Source of the DNA: Psychrobacter cibarius
GTDB taxonomy: Bacteria > Pseudomonadota > Gammaproteobacteria > Pseudomonadales > Moraxellaceae
Assembly: GCA_030686115.1 (NCBI GenBank)
Contig: CP131612.1
Span: forward strand, 2,480,001 to 2,544,000
Reading direction: 5' to 3'
Length of the DNA: 64,000 nt
In this document: in pieces, positions 54,780-63,108 of the stretch
Position numbering within the stretch: position 1 is the first letter of the stretch
Layout of the letters: the number at the start of each line of letters is the position of its first letter
Notes under the pieces: generated by a model
The model's database searches: none
Told to the model about the DNA's origin: nothing
The model's input: the letters and a program-made list of their open reading frames with translations, nothing else
Made by a program: the position numbers and the translations under genes

Positions 54780-55466
54780 ATGTACAAGATACTCATCATT
54801 GAAGACAATCCCGATATCGTCGCCAATATTTATGCTTTTTTTGAGCCGAAAGGCTTTGAGCTAGACAATGCCCATAATGGCATTAGTGGCTTAACGCTCG
54901 CATCGAATAATCGATATGACGTCATCTTGTTAGATGTCATGCTGCCGGGTATGGACGGCACTAAACTGTGCAAAAATCTCAGGGAAGAGCTGCATGACAA
55001 AACGCCAGTATTGATGCTGACCGCTCGCGATACGATTTTAGATAAAGTGGCAGGATTCGATAGTGGCGCTGACGATTATCTGGTTAAGCCTTTCTCATTG
55101 GTGGAATTAGAATCTCGTATTAAGGCTCTCATACGCCGACATAAAGATGATCATTTTGAGCATGGTTTAACCGTTGGCACGTTGTCTTTAAACCATAGTG
55201 AGCATACGATTACACGTGAAGGTAAGTCGCTAAAACTCACACCAACAGGCTTCAAAATACTACATACCTTGATGAGTGCGGCGCCGCGCGTGGTTAGCAA
55301 AACCGAGCTGGAAGAAAAAGTATGGGGCGAAGACATACCAAGCAGTGATGCACTGCGTACTCACATGCATGGGGTCCGTGCGCAGGTAGATAAGCCGTTC
55401 GATAAAATCATGATAGTCACGTTGCCTGGTGTCGGTTATCAGATTATTGATCCAGATAAAGCCTAA
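54780..55466 (+). CDS. pmrA: OmpR-family response regulator, PmrA-like
   Basis: 228 aa. Receiver with ILIIEDNPDIVANIYAFFEP, phospho-acceptor in DVILLDVMLPGMDG and Lys of DYLVKPFSLVELESR; C-terminal winged helix (LTPTGFKILHTLMSAAPRVV, then RTHMHGVRAQVDKPF). Sits between eptA and the kinase gene, the same order as pmrCAB in Acinetobacter, hence the name; it also resembles ColR/QseB. Probably binds the CTTAAC boxes. 40 bp after eptA. Confidence 0.85.
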   Translation: MYKILIIEDNPDIVANIYAFFEPKGFELDNAHNGISGLTLASNNRYDVILLDVMLPGMDGTKLCKNLREELHDKTPVLMLTARDTILDKVAGFDSGADDYLVKPFSLVELESRIKALIRRHKDDHFEHGLTVGTLSLNHSEHTITREGKSLKLTPTGFKILHTLMSAAPRVVSKTELEEKVWGEDIPSSDALRTHMHGVRAQVDKPFDKIMIVTLPGVGYQIIDPDKA

Positions 55467-55538
55467 AAAATCATCGTCTGATGTCCTTATTTGACTCTTA
55501 CTGTCTTTCATATCTTCTTTCACAACGAAGTAAACACC

Positions 55539-56885
55539 ATGTTTAATATCGACTCCATCGCCAATAAGTTTCGACTCTCCTACTTGTTATTTGCCCTATT
55601 GCTGTGTGCCACTTTCGTCAGTATTTTCATGTATGCCGAAGTCAGAATGGAGCAACAGCTGGTCAAAGCTCGCTTATTGCAACAGTTAGAGCTTAGCCAA
55701 GAAAAAGAAGGCGATCAACCTATTTATACGGCTGAACCGGGTATTAAAATTTATCGCTTCGATAACGCACCGAGCAATCTGCAAAAACTGGCCACCCAAA
55801 CCGTACAAGAGATGCCCGTCACTGTCACCACTAAAAAGGGTCAATCGACGACAGAGTTACATTTTTTTAATTATAAAAAAGACAAAGAAAACTACATTTT
55901 AACTTACTTAGAAAATACTGAAATGGTGATGGGGAATTACCCTGTTTTGGCCATATTTGAGCATTTAGAAGACATATTTGCCAACGCCCTAAAAGTAGCA
56001 GTCATTTTGAGCTTATTGATTGCAGCGATATTTTCATCGCTGTCCTCCAAGCAAATCATTAAACCTTTATTAGACTTAAAGCAAGCCGTAGAAACAGATC
56101 ATCGCAACTTGACGGAATTGACGCATCTGCCCTCCGAGGTTGGCGTGTTAGCACGCGCAATCGATGAAAAAAACCACAAACTTGAGCAGTACCTCAAACG
56201 CGAGCAGCTATTTACTGGTGATGTCAGTCACGAGCTGCGCACGCCTTTGACGATTATCATGGGGGCATCAGAAGTATTGTCCTCACAACTAGAAAACGAC
56301 CCTCACTTGAGCGCATTTGCCACTCGTATCAGTACGACCGCCAAAGAAACCTCGGAGATTATCAGCGCCTTATTATTGCTGTCTCGTGCTCCTGAAGAAC
56401 TGGATGCACCGCCAACGTCTATCAATGACATCGCGTTAAATGAAGTACAGCGCTTAAATTACTTGCTTCGCCATAAGTCAGTCACTTGTAAAATAGTCGC
56501 AGAACAGCTGTATGTCGCACACGTACGACCTGAACTACTAAAAATGGCCCTGGGTAATTTGATAAAAAATGCGTTTCAGTACACCGATGAGGGTGAGGTC
56601 ATCATCACTATCGATGCTGAAAAAATCACCGTCACTGATACTGGTCTAGGTATTCCTGAGGTGATGATGCCGCTGCTATATGAGAGATTTGAGCGTCTAG
56701 AGCAGCAGTATAAAGACATCTCATTGGATACAGAATCGTCATCGGCAGCTGACGCCCATTATCCAGTAGAAGGCACAGGCTTGGGGCTCAGTATCGTACA
56801 GCGCATCATGACACATATGGGCTGGCAACTTACTCACCAAATCAACCCGCTAGGTGGCAGTACTTTTATCATCAATTATCATTAG
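55539..56885 (+). CDS. pmrB: Sensor histidine kinase, PmrB-like
   Basis: 448 aa from the ATG at 55539 (MFNIDSIANKFRLSYLLFAL); the frame is open further upstream. First helix near 10-30, a periplasmic domain of about 120 residues with many Glu/Gln/Lys, second helix near 150-170, HAMP, HisKA with phospho-His in FTGDVSHELRTPLTIIMGAS and HATPase_c (NLIKNAFQY, DTGLGIPE, GTGLGLSIV). Forms a pair with the upstream regulator. Signal unknown: Fe3+/low pH in PmrB, Zn in ColS; the sensor resembles neither clearly. Confidence 0.83.
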   Translation: MFNIDSIANKFRLSYLLFALLLCATFVSIFMYAEVRMEQQLVKARLLQQLELSQEKEGDQPIYTAEPGIKIYRFDNAPSNLQKLATQTVQEMPVTVTTKKGQSTTELHFFNYKKDKENYILTYLENTEMVMGNYPVLAIFEHLEDIFANALKVAVILSLLIAAIFSSLSSKQIIKPLLDLKQAVETDHRNLTELTHLPSEVGVLARAIDEKNHKLEQYLKREQLFTGDVSHELRTPLTIIMGASEVLSSQLENDPHLSAFATRISTTAKETSEIISALLLLSRAPEELDAPPTSINDIALNEVQRLNYLLRHKSVTCKIVAEQLYVAHVRPELLKMALGNLIKNAFQYTDEGEVIITIDAEKITVTDTGLGIPEVMMPLLYERFERLEQQYKDISLDTESSSAADAHYPVEGTGLGLSIVQRIMTHMGWQLTHQINPLGGSTFIINYH

Positions 56886-56908
56886 AGAAGATCTCTATTT
56901 TAAAAAAG

Positions 56909-56942
56909 CTTAACGTTTTCTTAATGCCTGCCCGCTTATACT
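56909..56942 (+). promoter_or_regulatory. PmrA-type box and promoter of dgkA
   Basis: CTTAAC-GTTTT-CTTAAT at 56909-56925 copies the eptA box with one change. TATACT at 56937-56942 follows 11 bases later, exactly as at eptA, and can serve as -10. Its last base touches the IS-derived solo end at 56942. Regulation by the PmrA-like protein is inferred. Confidence 0.7.
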
Positions 56943-56967
56943 TAGGGCATGTTGAACATTCGACCAC
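56942..56967 (+). mobile_element. Solo end of IS-derived family 2
   Basis: TTAGGGCATGTTGAACATTC followed by GACCAC matches the left end of the element at 52650 with two changes. No second end is seen nearby, so this is a leftover or a recombination scar. It abuts the -10 of the dgkA promoter and makes up the start of its leader. Confidence 0.65.
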
Positions 56968-57026
56968 GATTAAATTATTAAAATTTATCGCATATCTTGA
57001 TATTAATAGACTGTGAAGCATTGGAT

Positions 57027-57500
57027 ATGAATAAAGCAAACCCTATTAATTTTGAAAACCAGTCGACGAGTGGTGGGGGTTTAAGCCCAATAGCAGGCAA
57101 AAAACAGCTGCTACCTCATAGCTATGCCAGTGACGCCAAGGGTAAAACAGGATTTTATCGCATTATAAAAGCCGCTGGTTACTCTCTGGACGGCTTTAAA
57201 GCAGCTTACAAATTTGAGGCGGCTTTTCGACAAGTATTTTGGCTCAATCTCATATTATTCACGGCGATTATATTGTGCCCTTTTACTATCAGCATCAAAA
57301 TGCTGCTGGTCGTCGCCTCTTTCTTATCATTAATTGTCGAACTCATTAATACTGGAATCGAAGCCAGTGTCGATCACACATCGACCGCCAAGCATCCACT
57401 GGCAAAGATAGCCAAAGATGTTGGCTCTGCGGCGCAATTTTTGGCATTACTGCTGCTATTTATCTTGTGGATGATGGCATTATTGAGTGTTGTATTTTGA
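57027..57500 (+). CDS. dgkA: Diacylglycerol kinase DgkA
   Basis: 157 aa from the ATG at 57027 (MNKANPINFENQS). Phosphorylates diacylglycerol to phosphatidate, so it salvages the DAG made by EptA or by osmoregulated glucan synthesis. Motifs: GYSLDGFKAAYKFEAAFRQ near residues 57-75, and the catalytic VELINTGIEASVDHTS near 110-125, followed by the third helix. A 45-residue Ser/Gly-rich N-terminal extension is longer than usual. A PmrA box lies upstream, and the PAP2 gene overlaps its end. Confidence 0.92.
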   Translation: MNKANPINFENQSTSGGGLSPIAGKKQLLPHSYASDAKGKTGFYRIIKAAGYSLDGFKAAYKFEAAFRQVFWLNLILFTAIILCPFTISIKMLLVVASFLSLIVELINTGIEASVDHTSTAKHPLAKIAKDVGSAAQFLALLLLFILWMMALLSVVF

Positions 57501-58288
57501 AAACATATTCAGCCAATGGAGTCTGGCTTAAACTCCTATGCTTGACCATCATAGCGACACTGTTGTTTGAGCACAGCCAATTAGACATTCATATTAGTGA
57601 GCTTTTTTACACTAATGGACACTGGCTACTAGAAAAAGGCACACAACCTTTTGCCTTTATTTTTTATGACTTGCCTAAATTGCTACTCATCTTGCTTGGC
57701 ATTTATCTCATAGCCGTTCTAATCCTGAGACATAAACAGGATACAGATATCAATCTGGTAATAAAAAATACTCAGTACGATAAACGGCTCACGCCTTTAT
57801 CCACGCGTGAAATAGGTTATCTACTGCTTGTTTTAATTGCCGTTCCCAGTATGATTGCGCTACTCAAAGGTGTCACTCATGTCAGTTGCCCCAATCATTT
57901 AATACTGTTTGGTGGCGACTTGCCTTATCTAAATATTTGGCAAAATATAGTCGCTAACACGCCTGCCAAGTGCTTCCCAGCGGCTCATGCCAGTGCCGGA
58001 TTTTCTCTGTATGGCTTGGCATTTTTACCCACTCTGCATCAGTATCGCTATAGAATATTTGAAATAGTCACGGTTGTAGGATGGACGATGGGACTGTATA
58101 AGATGCTGTTTGGTGATCACTTTTTTAGTCATACATTAGTATCGATGCTTCTGTCATTGACGATAACCTGCGTGCTTGCAACGCTGTTTTTTAAATACCC
58201 AGTAGCGAATAAAGCCAACAGTATCAATGCTAATGGCAAAAAACCTGATGCGGCAAGCTTTCAAAAATCGTCGAAAACCCAATCTTAA
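57497..58288 (+). CDS. PAP2-family membrane phosphatase
   Basis: 263 aa if started at the TTG overlapping the dgkA stop (TTGA at 57497-57500); an ATG at 57467 inside dgkA is an alternative. Six membrane helices. The phosphatase motifs are CFPAAHASAGFSLYGLAF near residue 155 and GDHFFSHTLVSMLLSL near 200. PAP2 proteins of this type remove or move phosphate from lipids such as undecaprenyl diphosphate, lipid A or phosphatidate. Coupled to dgkA, it may act on phosphatidate or supply lipid A substrate. Specific substrate unknown. Confidence 0.82.
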   Translation: MKTYSANGVWLKLLCLTIIATLLFEHSQLDIHISELFYTNGHWLLEKGTQPFAFIFYDLPKLLLILLGIYLIAVLILRHKQDTDINLVIKNTQYDKRLTPLSTREIGYLLLVLIAVPSMIALLKGVTHVSCPNHLILFGGDLPYLNIWQNIVANTPAKCFPAAHASAGFSLYGLAFLPTLHQYRYRIFEIVTVVGWTMGLYKMLFGDHFFSHTLVSMLLSLTITCVLATLFFKYPVANKANSINANGKKPDAASFQKSSKTQS

Positions 58289-58462
58289 CTGTTAAATAAT
58301 AGCCAAATTAACAATGATATTCTTATAAAAATAAAGCTACTGAGTATTTGATAAATAATGTATAAATAGTTATGACTGCCTGACTTAATATTGAGTAACA
58401 GCATGGATTGCGCTCGTCGACGACGTTCTTTATTTATCAATAGCCCGCAAAGGAATGTAGCT

Positions 58463-59095
58463 ATGAGCATCCTATCTTTTATTCTAAAAAAATCACATCT
58501 CTACCCTTTACTGACATTGATATTAACATTGGCACTGCCATTATTAATAATAAGCGCTGCACATAGCAGCCATGCCGCCAGTTATACCATCAATCCTGCT
58601 GGCACCCATGTGCGCTTTGCCATTGAACGCTTCCAATCCCCTGCCACTGCGGGCGGCTTTTATAATGTCCAAGGTCAACTGCAATATGACTCAAGTTTAA
58701 AAACTGGCAATATCTCCTTGGTCATTCCGATCAGCTCTCTAAATACGGGAAATAAAGCATTTAACCAGACTTTGACAGGCCCTAGCTTCTTTGATATGCA
58801 GCGCTTTCCGTTGGCACGTTTTGATTCTAACAAATGGTATTTTAGCCAAGACAAATCACGCCCAATGGTCACAAAAGTAGACGGTCATCTAACGCTGCAT
58901 GGCGAAACCCACCCTATTAGCTTAACAGCGACTAAGTTTGACTGTTATCTACACCCTACGCTCAAAAAAGATATTTGTGGTGGGGATTTTACGGCGATGA
59001 TTGATCGCACCAAATGGAATATCGATAAATATGCGTGGTTTGGCGTCACTAAAAACCTTCACTTAAACATTCAGGTCGAGGCAACCAAACAGTAG
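58463..59095 (+). CDS. YceI family periplasmic protein
   Basis: 210 aa from the ATG at 58463, with AAGGA nine bases upstream; the frame is open to 58391. Signal peptide cleaved near SSHAA. The lipocalin-like YceI fold follows: YTINPAGTHVRFAIERFQSP, then NTGNKAFNQTLTGPSFFDMQ and VDGHLTLHGETHPISLTATK. YceI proteins bind long isoprenoid or amphipathic ligands; E. coli YceI is induced by high pH and osmotic stress. A pair of cysteines (DCYLHP, DICGG) may form a disulfide. It follows the PAP2 gene by 174 bp. Confidence 0.9.
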   Translation: MSILSFILKKSHLYPLLTLILTLALPLLIISAAHSSHAASYTINPAGTHVRFAIERFQSPATAGGFYNVQGQLQYDSSLKTGNISLVIPISSLNTGNKAFNQTLTGPSFFDMQRFPLARFDSNKWYFSQDKSRPMVTKVDGHLTLHGETHPISLTATKFDCYLHPTLKKDICGGDFTAMIDRTKWNIDKYAWFGVTKNLHLNIQVEATKQ

Positions 59096-59148
59096 CAGTC
59101 CTTATCAGCATTAATTTTATGACATTGATTTTTATAGCACTGCTTTTT

Positions 59149-59190
59149 TAGAGCATGTCCTCATTTTAAATATAGGCTAAAAATAGCTAA
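59149..59190. mobile_element. Collapsed remnant of MITE family 1
   Basis: TAGAGCATGTCCTCATTTTA matches the MITE end (TAGGGCGTGTCCTCATTTTA), and AGGCTAAAAATAGCTAA matches the reverse complement of its opposite subterminal region (GGGCTAAAAATGGCTAA). The middle and the far end are missing. It runs up to the stop codon of the thioesterase gene. Confidence 0.6.
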
Positions 59191-59600
59191 ACGTGCTGAG
59201 GCGGTACGGAATACGTGCCAACTACGTGAGCCACCATGTCACGAGAGCCTTCAGAATAAAGCGCAACCTCGCCAACGATTAGGGTGCGCCCAACTTTCAT
59301 CAACGTACACTCAGCGATAATACGTGCTTCTGCTGAGGGTTTGCGCAGGAAGTTAATGGTCAAACTCGTCGTCACCGTTAATGGCACAATACCTATTTTA
59401 CCAAGTATCGCCACATAGAGAGCCACATCAGCGATGCTCATCAATACTGGTCCAGAGACCGTACCACCGGGACGCAATTCATTGATACCAATATCGTGTG
59501 ATAAAGTCGAGCGATTGTCACCGACTGCCTCGATGACACATTTGGTTTGTGGAAATTCCAACGCCATAAAGGCGACAATTTCTTCTTTGGTTGCAGACAT
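59187..59600 (-). CDS. PaaI/hotdog-fold acyl-CoA thioesterase
   Basis: 137 aa from the ATG at 59600 (MSATKEEIVAFMALEFPQTK), preceded by AAGGAAGGG. Hotdog fold: LRPGGTVSGPVLMSIADVAL near residues 42-61 holds the catalytic Asp/Gly region, then VTTSLTINFLRKPSAEARII. PaaI-type enzymes hydrolyse short or aromatic acyl-CoA. Its gene is downstream of the DUF3124 lipoprotein gene by 29 bp, probably in one operon with ktrAB. Confidence 0.85.
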   Translation of the reverse strand: MSATKEEIVAFMALEFPQTKCVIEAVGDNRSTLSHDIGINELRPGGTVSGPVLMSIADVALYVAILGKIGIVPLTVTTSLTINFLRKPSAEARIIAECTLMKVGRTLIVGEVALYSEGSRDMVAHVVGTYSVPPQHV

Positions 59601-59629
59601 ATCCCTTCCTTGGATTTTATTATCCTTAA

Positions 59630-60172
59630 TCAATGCACCACTGGCGTACCTTCTGTACTAAATGCAAAGCCTTTATTGCTAAAATTACCAATCATCACCG
59701 CCTCAATGACAGGCTTGACCGTCTCGTCTATCCCTTCGACTTCGATGATAAAGTTGGCGCCCGATCCGCCTTTATCCTCTTCTTTTTCGACGATATAATT
59801 GAGCGTGGCCATTGCTGGAAGCTCAATCGGTTTGGTTAAATAGGATTTGATAAAGGTTCCATCAGTGCCATAGTAGTCAATTTTATTGATATACAGTGAT
59901 TTTTTTAGCGTGGTATTGCGTACACTCAAAGTCGCTGATAGCAATACTTTACGATTGTCTCTGTCGGTATAAATGTCAGAATAAATGGGCACATAAAAGG
60001 TTTGTTTATAGGCAAACTGGCTACGATCAACCGCTGTTGTCATCTCCAGCTCTTGAATGGGGTCTTGATGTTTTTCTGAATACAACACGTTCGGGTCTTG
60101 CGGCGTCTGATCACAGCCTGACAACAACGCCATCGTCGCAAGCAACAAGATGGATATAGTGCGCTTACTCAT
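59630..60172 (-). CDS. DUF3124 lipoprotein
   Basis: 180 aa. Lipoprotein signal peptide (SILLLATMALLSGC|D). The mature domain, YVPIYSDIYTDRDNRKVLLS with SVRNTTLKKSLYINKIDYYG and ANFIIEVEGIDE, matches DUF3124, a beta-rich periplasmic domain of unknown function. Follows ktrA by 43 bp and precedes the thioesterase gene; it may be in the same transcript. A role in potassium or envelope stress is not supported by anything but location. Confidence 0.85.
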   Translation of the reverse strand: MSKRTISILLLATMALLSGCDQTPQDPNVLYSEKHQDPIQELEMTTAVDRSQFAYKQTFYVPIYSDIYTDRDNRKVLLSATLSVRNTTLKKSLYINKIDYYGTDGTFIKSYLTKPIELPAMATLNYIVEKEEDKGGSGANFIIEVEGIDETVKPVIEAVMIGNFSNKGFAFSTEGTPVVH

Positions 60173-60215
60173 AAGTTTCCCCTTTGCCTTTTCATGTCAC
60201 GGCTGTTGCAAATGT

Positions 60216-60917
60216 TTATTTGATTTTCACACCGACACTACGCAGAAACTCGTTGATATGCTTGTTAGCACCGTAGATGACCAATACGTCGTTATCTTGC
60301 AATACTTGCTCAGGCGCAGCCAAGCCTTTAATACTAGGCTTACTTTGCGTACGACCAAAGCTGTCTTCATAATACTCATAGCGCAAGGTACTAAGCAATC
60401 GAATATTGAACTTTTGCTCCAACTGCAAGTCATCAACAGTCTGACCAATCAACGACTTGGGAATGCTAATCTCTACCATACTGAAATGATCACTCAGCTC
60501 AAACGAGTCGACGAAATAACGTAGCGACAGCCGTTTGGCCCAGCGATTGGCCGCCTCTTTTTCAGGATGAATAAGGTCGTCCACACCGATAGCTTGCAAC
60601 ACTTTTTCGTGCAGTGGATTGATACTACGACTGATCAAACGTTTCGCTTTTAGGGTTTTAAATAATGCAGTCGCCATAACGTTTGCGCCTTGGTCTTCAC
60701 CGATTGCGACAATAACGATATCGGTGTCGATAATCGGTAACCCATTGACGGTATATTCATCCGTAGCATCCATACAGATGGTATGAGAGATGACTTCCTT
60801 ATACGCCTCAACCTTTTGTATGCTGCTGTCAATGGCAATCACTTCGTGCCCCTGACGGGTCAAAGCCATGCCTAGCGATGAGCCAAAGTTCCCTAGCCCT
60901 ACGATGATATATTTCAT
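60216..60917 (-). CDS. ktrA: Potassium uptake regulatory subunit KtrA/TrkA
   Basis: 233 aa. RCK_N (nucleotide-binding) with IVGLGNFGSSLGMALTRQGH and the Asp of VIAIDSS; IVIVAIGEDQGANVMATALF is typical of KtrA. RCK_C follows from about residue 145 (IPKSLIGQTVDDLQLEQKFN). KtrA binds ATP/ADP and gates the KtrB channel. 57 bp downstream of the ktrB gene. Confidence 0.92.
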   Translation of the reverse strand: MKYIIVGLGNFGSSLGMALTRQGHEVIAIDSSIQKVEAYKEVISHTICMDATDEYTVNGLPIIDTDIVIVAIGEDQGANVMATALFKTLKAKRLISRSINPLHEKVLQAIGVDDLIHPEKEAANRWAKRLSLRYFVDSFELSDHFSMVEISIPKSLIGQTVDDLQLEQKFNIRLLSTLRYEYYEDSFGRTQSKPSIKGLAAPEQVLQDNDVLVIYGANKHINEFLRSVGVKIK

Positions 60918-60974
60918 AACCTTATTAACCTTTTTCAGTATTTTTTAATGATGAAATGGCTTATTTACGACCAT

Positions 60975-62735
60975 TTAATTGATCGTGATTTCTTCAGTTG
61001 GGTAGCGATAATTGCGCTGGCGTCTATTTTTAAGTAGGGCAATAAAGATGGTCAACATGCTGACGCGCCCAACAAACATAATGACAGATACCACCATTTT
61101 GCTAAAATCTGATAACTCTGTCGTCAAATTCAAACTTAATCCCACCGTGCTGTAAGCTGAAAAACACTCAAAAACCACCTTGATTAAATCAAGCTCTGGT
61201 TGATCATAGCTGATGAGCGTTACCCCCATACCGATGACCAACAAAGACAGCCACATAATAGAAAATGCACGGCGAATCGAGATGTCGGCAATCTGGCGCT
61301 TAAATACCTCAACATTGGTCTGACCACGTGCCAAACTCAAAGTGTTTAACAGGGCAATCGCAAACGTACTGGTTTTGATACCACCGCCCGTCGAGTTTGG
61401 CGAGGCACCAATCCACATCAAAAATATCGTCAACATAATCGTGGGAAACGCGAGTTCCCCCATGTCGATGGTATTAAATCCTGCGGTTCGCGGCGTGGCA
61501 GCAGTAAACAGCCCTGTGACAAGCTTACCGAAAAAACTGCGATGGTCTGCCAGCACATTGTTATATTCAAATATCATCACACCGATGAGACCTACCAACA
61601 ATAAAGCACCCGTCGTAATCAAGGTTATGCGGCTATTAATATTGAGCAACCATGGTCGATAAATATAACGCTGATCATGGCGATATATCAGGCGCTCGGC
61701 ACGATCACGTAAATAACGCAGCACATTGACCACAATGACAAAACCCATGCCACCAAAGATAAAAGTAGTGGCAATGATCAGTTGTAGGGGGTAATTAAAA
61801 CGTAGCGCGTCATCATACATGCCAGCGCTAAATGTAGAAAATCCAGCATTACAGAACGCAGAAATCGCATGGAAAACAGAGAAGAATAACTGCTCAGACC
61901 AATCCATATCTGGTATGTCATAAATGCTAATATAAATGAGTGCCGCAGCCACTGCCTCAACGGCAAATGTCACATATAGGATGGACTTGAGGGTCGATAC
62001 CACATCACCCATGCCGCGCATGTAAGACATCTCACTGATGCTCGCCTGCGTCTCATAACTGACACCGCCCTTAAAGAAATAACTAAAATACGTCACAAAA
62101 GTCAAAATACCCAAGCCGCCGATCTGTATCAGCCCCATGATAATGACTTGCCCAAAAGTTGTGAAATAAGTCGCCGTATCTACCACGATGAGACCAGTCA
62201 CACAGACAGCACTGGTCGCGGTAAAGAGCGCATCCATGAAAGACAGCGGCTGCGTCGTTGCATTGGGCATCATCAGTAGCAATGCCCCGACCAATACTAA
62301 TGACAGGAAGCTTAAGATAAAAAACTGTGCAGGGTTTAGAAAGGTACGATTGAGATTAAAATCGTGGTCAGATATTTCACGAATAAAGGTCACAAAGACG
62401 GCAATTTTGATGGCAACAAAGCCATCAACAGCGACCGACATCCCAGAGCGCACCAAATCAGTGAAATGCGCTACCAGTAAAATGACAATCGCGATACTGG
62501 TCAGTAAGTCAAAGACCGCGACTTTATTTAGAGTCAGCGGCTTTTTGCTATAGAGGTAACGCCCTGCCGTCACAACAAAGCCTAAAAAGATAATCGCCAG
62601 ATAAAAAATATGGAAAACCTGTTGTAACCACATCGGCAGCGTGAAACCACTGTCTAATAAAGCAATGGCTACGCCGATAATACTAATAACAATCGTGACA
62701 TTATTTAACAATCGATAACGCTTGGCTGCATGCAT
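60975..62735 (-). CDS. ktrB: Potassium uptake membrane subunit KtrB/TrkH
   Basis: 586 aa. Four repeated P-loop filters can be seen: FTATSAVCVTGLIVVDTATY, FHAISAFCNAGFSTFSAGMY, FTAATPRTAGFNTIDMGELA and FECFSAYSTVGLSLNLT, each with a filter glycine. It belongs to the TrkH/KtrB superfamily of Na+-dependent K+ uptake proteins. An N-terminal region of about 140 residues with four extra helices makes it longer than KtrB of Vibrio. First gene of ktrB-ktrA. Confidence 0.93.
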   Translation of the reverse strand: MHAAKRYRLLNNVTIVISIIGVAIALLDSGFTLPMWLQQVFHIFYLAIIFLGFVVTAGRYLYSKKPLTLNKVAVFDLLTSIAIVILLVAHFTDLVRSGMSVAVDGFVAIKIAVFVTFIREISDHDFNLNRTFLNPAQFFILSFLSLVLVGALLLMMPNATTQPLSFMDALFTATSAVCVTGLIVVDTATYFTTFGQVIIMGLIQIGGLGILTFVTYFSYFFKGGVSYETQASISEMSYMRGMGDVVSTLKSILYVTFAVEAVAAALIYISIYDIPDMDWSEQLFFSVFHAISAFCNAGFSTFSAGMYDDALRFNYPLQLIIATTFIFGGMGFVIVVNVLRYLRDRAERLIYRHDQRYIYRPWLLNINSRITLITTGALLLVGLIGVMIFEYNNVLADHRSFFGKLVTGLFTAATPRTAGFNTIDMGELAFPTIMLTIFLMWIGASPNSTGGGIKTSTFAIALLNTLSLARGQTNVEVFKRQIADISIRRAFSIMWLSLLVIGMGVTLISYDQPELDLIKVVFECFSAYSTVGLSLNLTTELSDFSKMVVSVIMFVGRVSMLTIFIALLKNRRQRNYRYPTEEITIN

Positions 62736-63108
62736 CGCCCTAATCCATGATAGGAATAACCACGATATTTATACTCCTTTTTTGTGTTACTCACAAAAAC
62801 TGATTTGAGATAATCGTAACCAATTATGATGCCCTATTGAACACTCATACCTAGCCATGCTGATTGCTAAAATGGCTGTAGATAAATTATAGATTGGCAG
62901 TAACGGTAATATTTACGTTTTAACGAGGTTTTGTGAGGTTGGATTAGATAAAAAATGATCACTGTGAGGGTCGCATAGTGGCATTTCTATATAGTGACAT
63001 TTTTCCATGGCTACATTTTTGGATAGTTGCAGTGCAAACATATGCCCTAGTAAGTTCATTAGTTTATAGGTTGGCGTATTTATGAGCGATATATCCTAAT
63101 AATCATCT
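62736..63108. other. Intergenic region, no gene seen
   Basis: 373 bp, AT-rich, between ktrB (minus) and the permease gene (minus). No terminator with a T-run for the permease and no clear regulatory site for ktrB were recognised. Confidence 0.4.
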
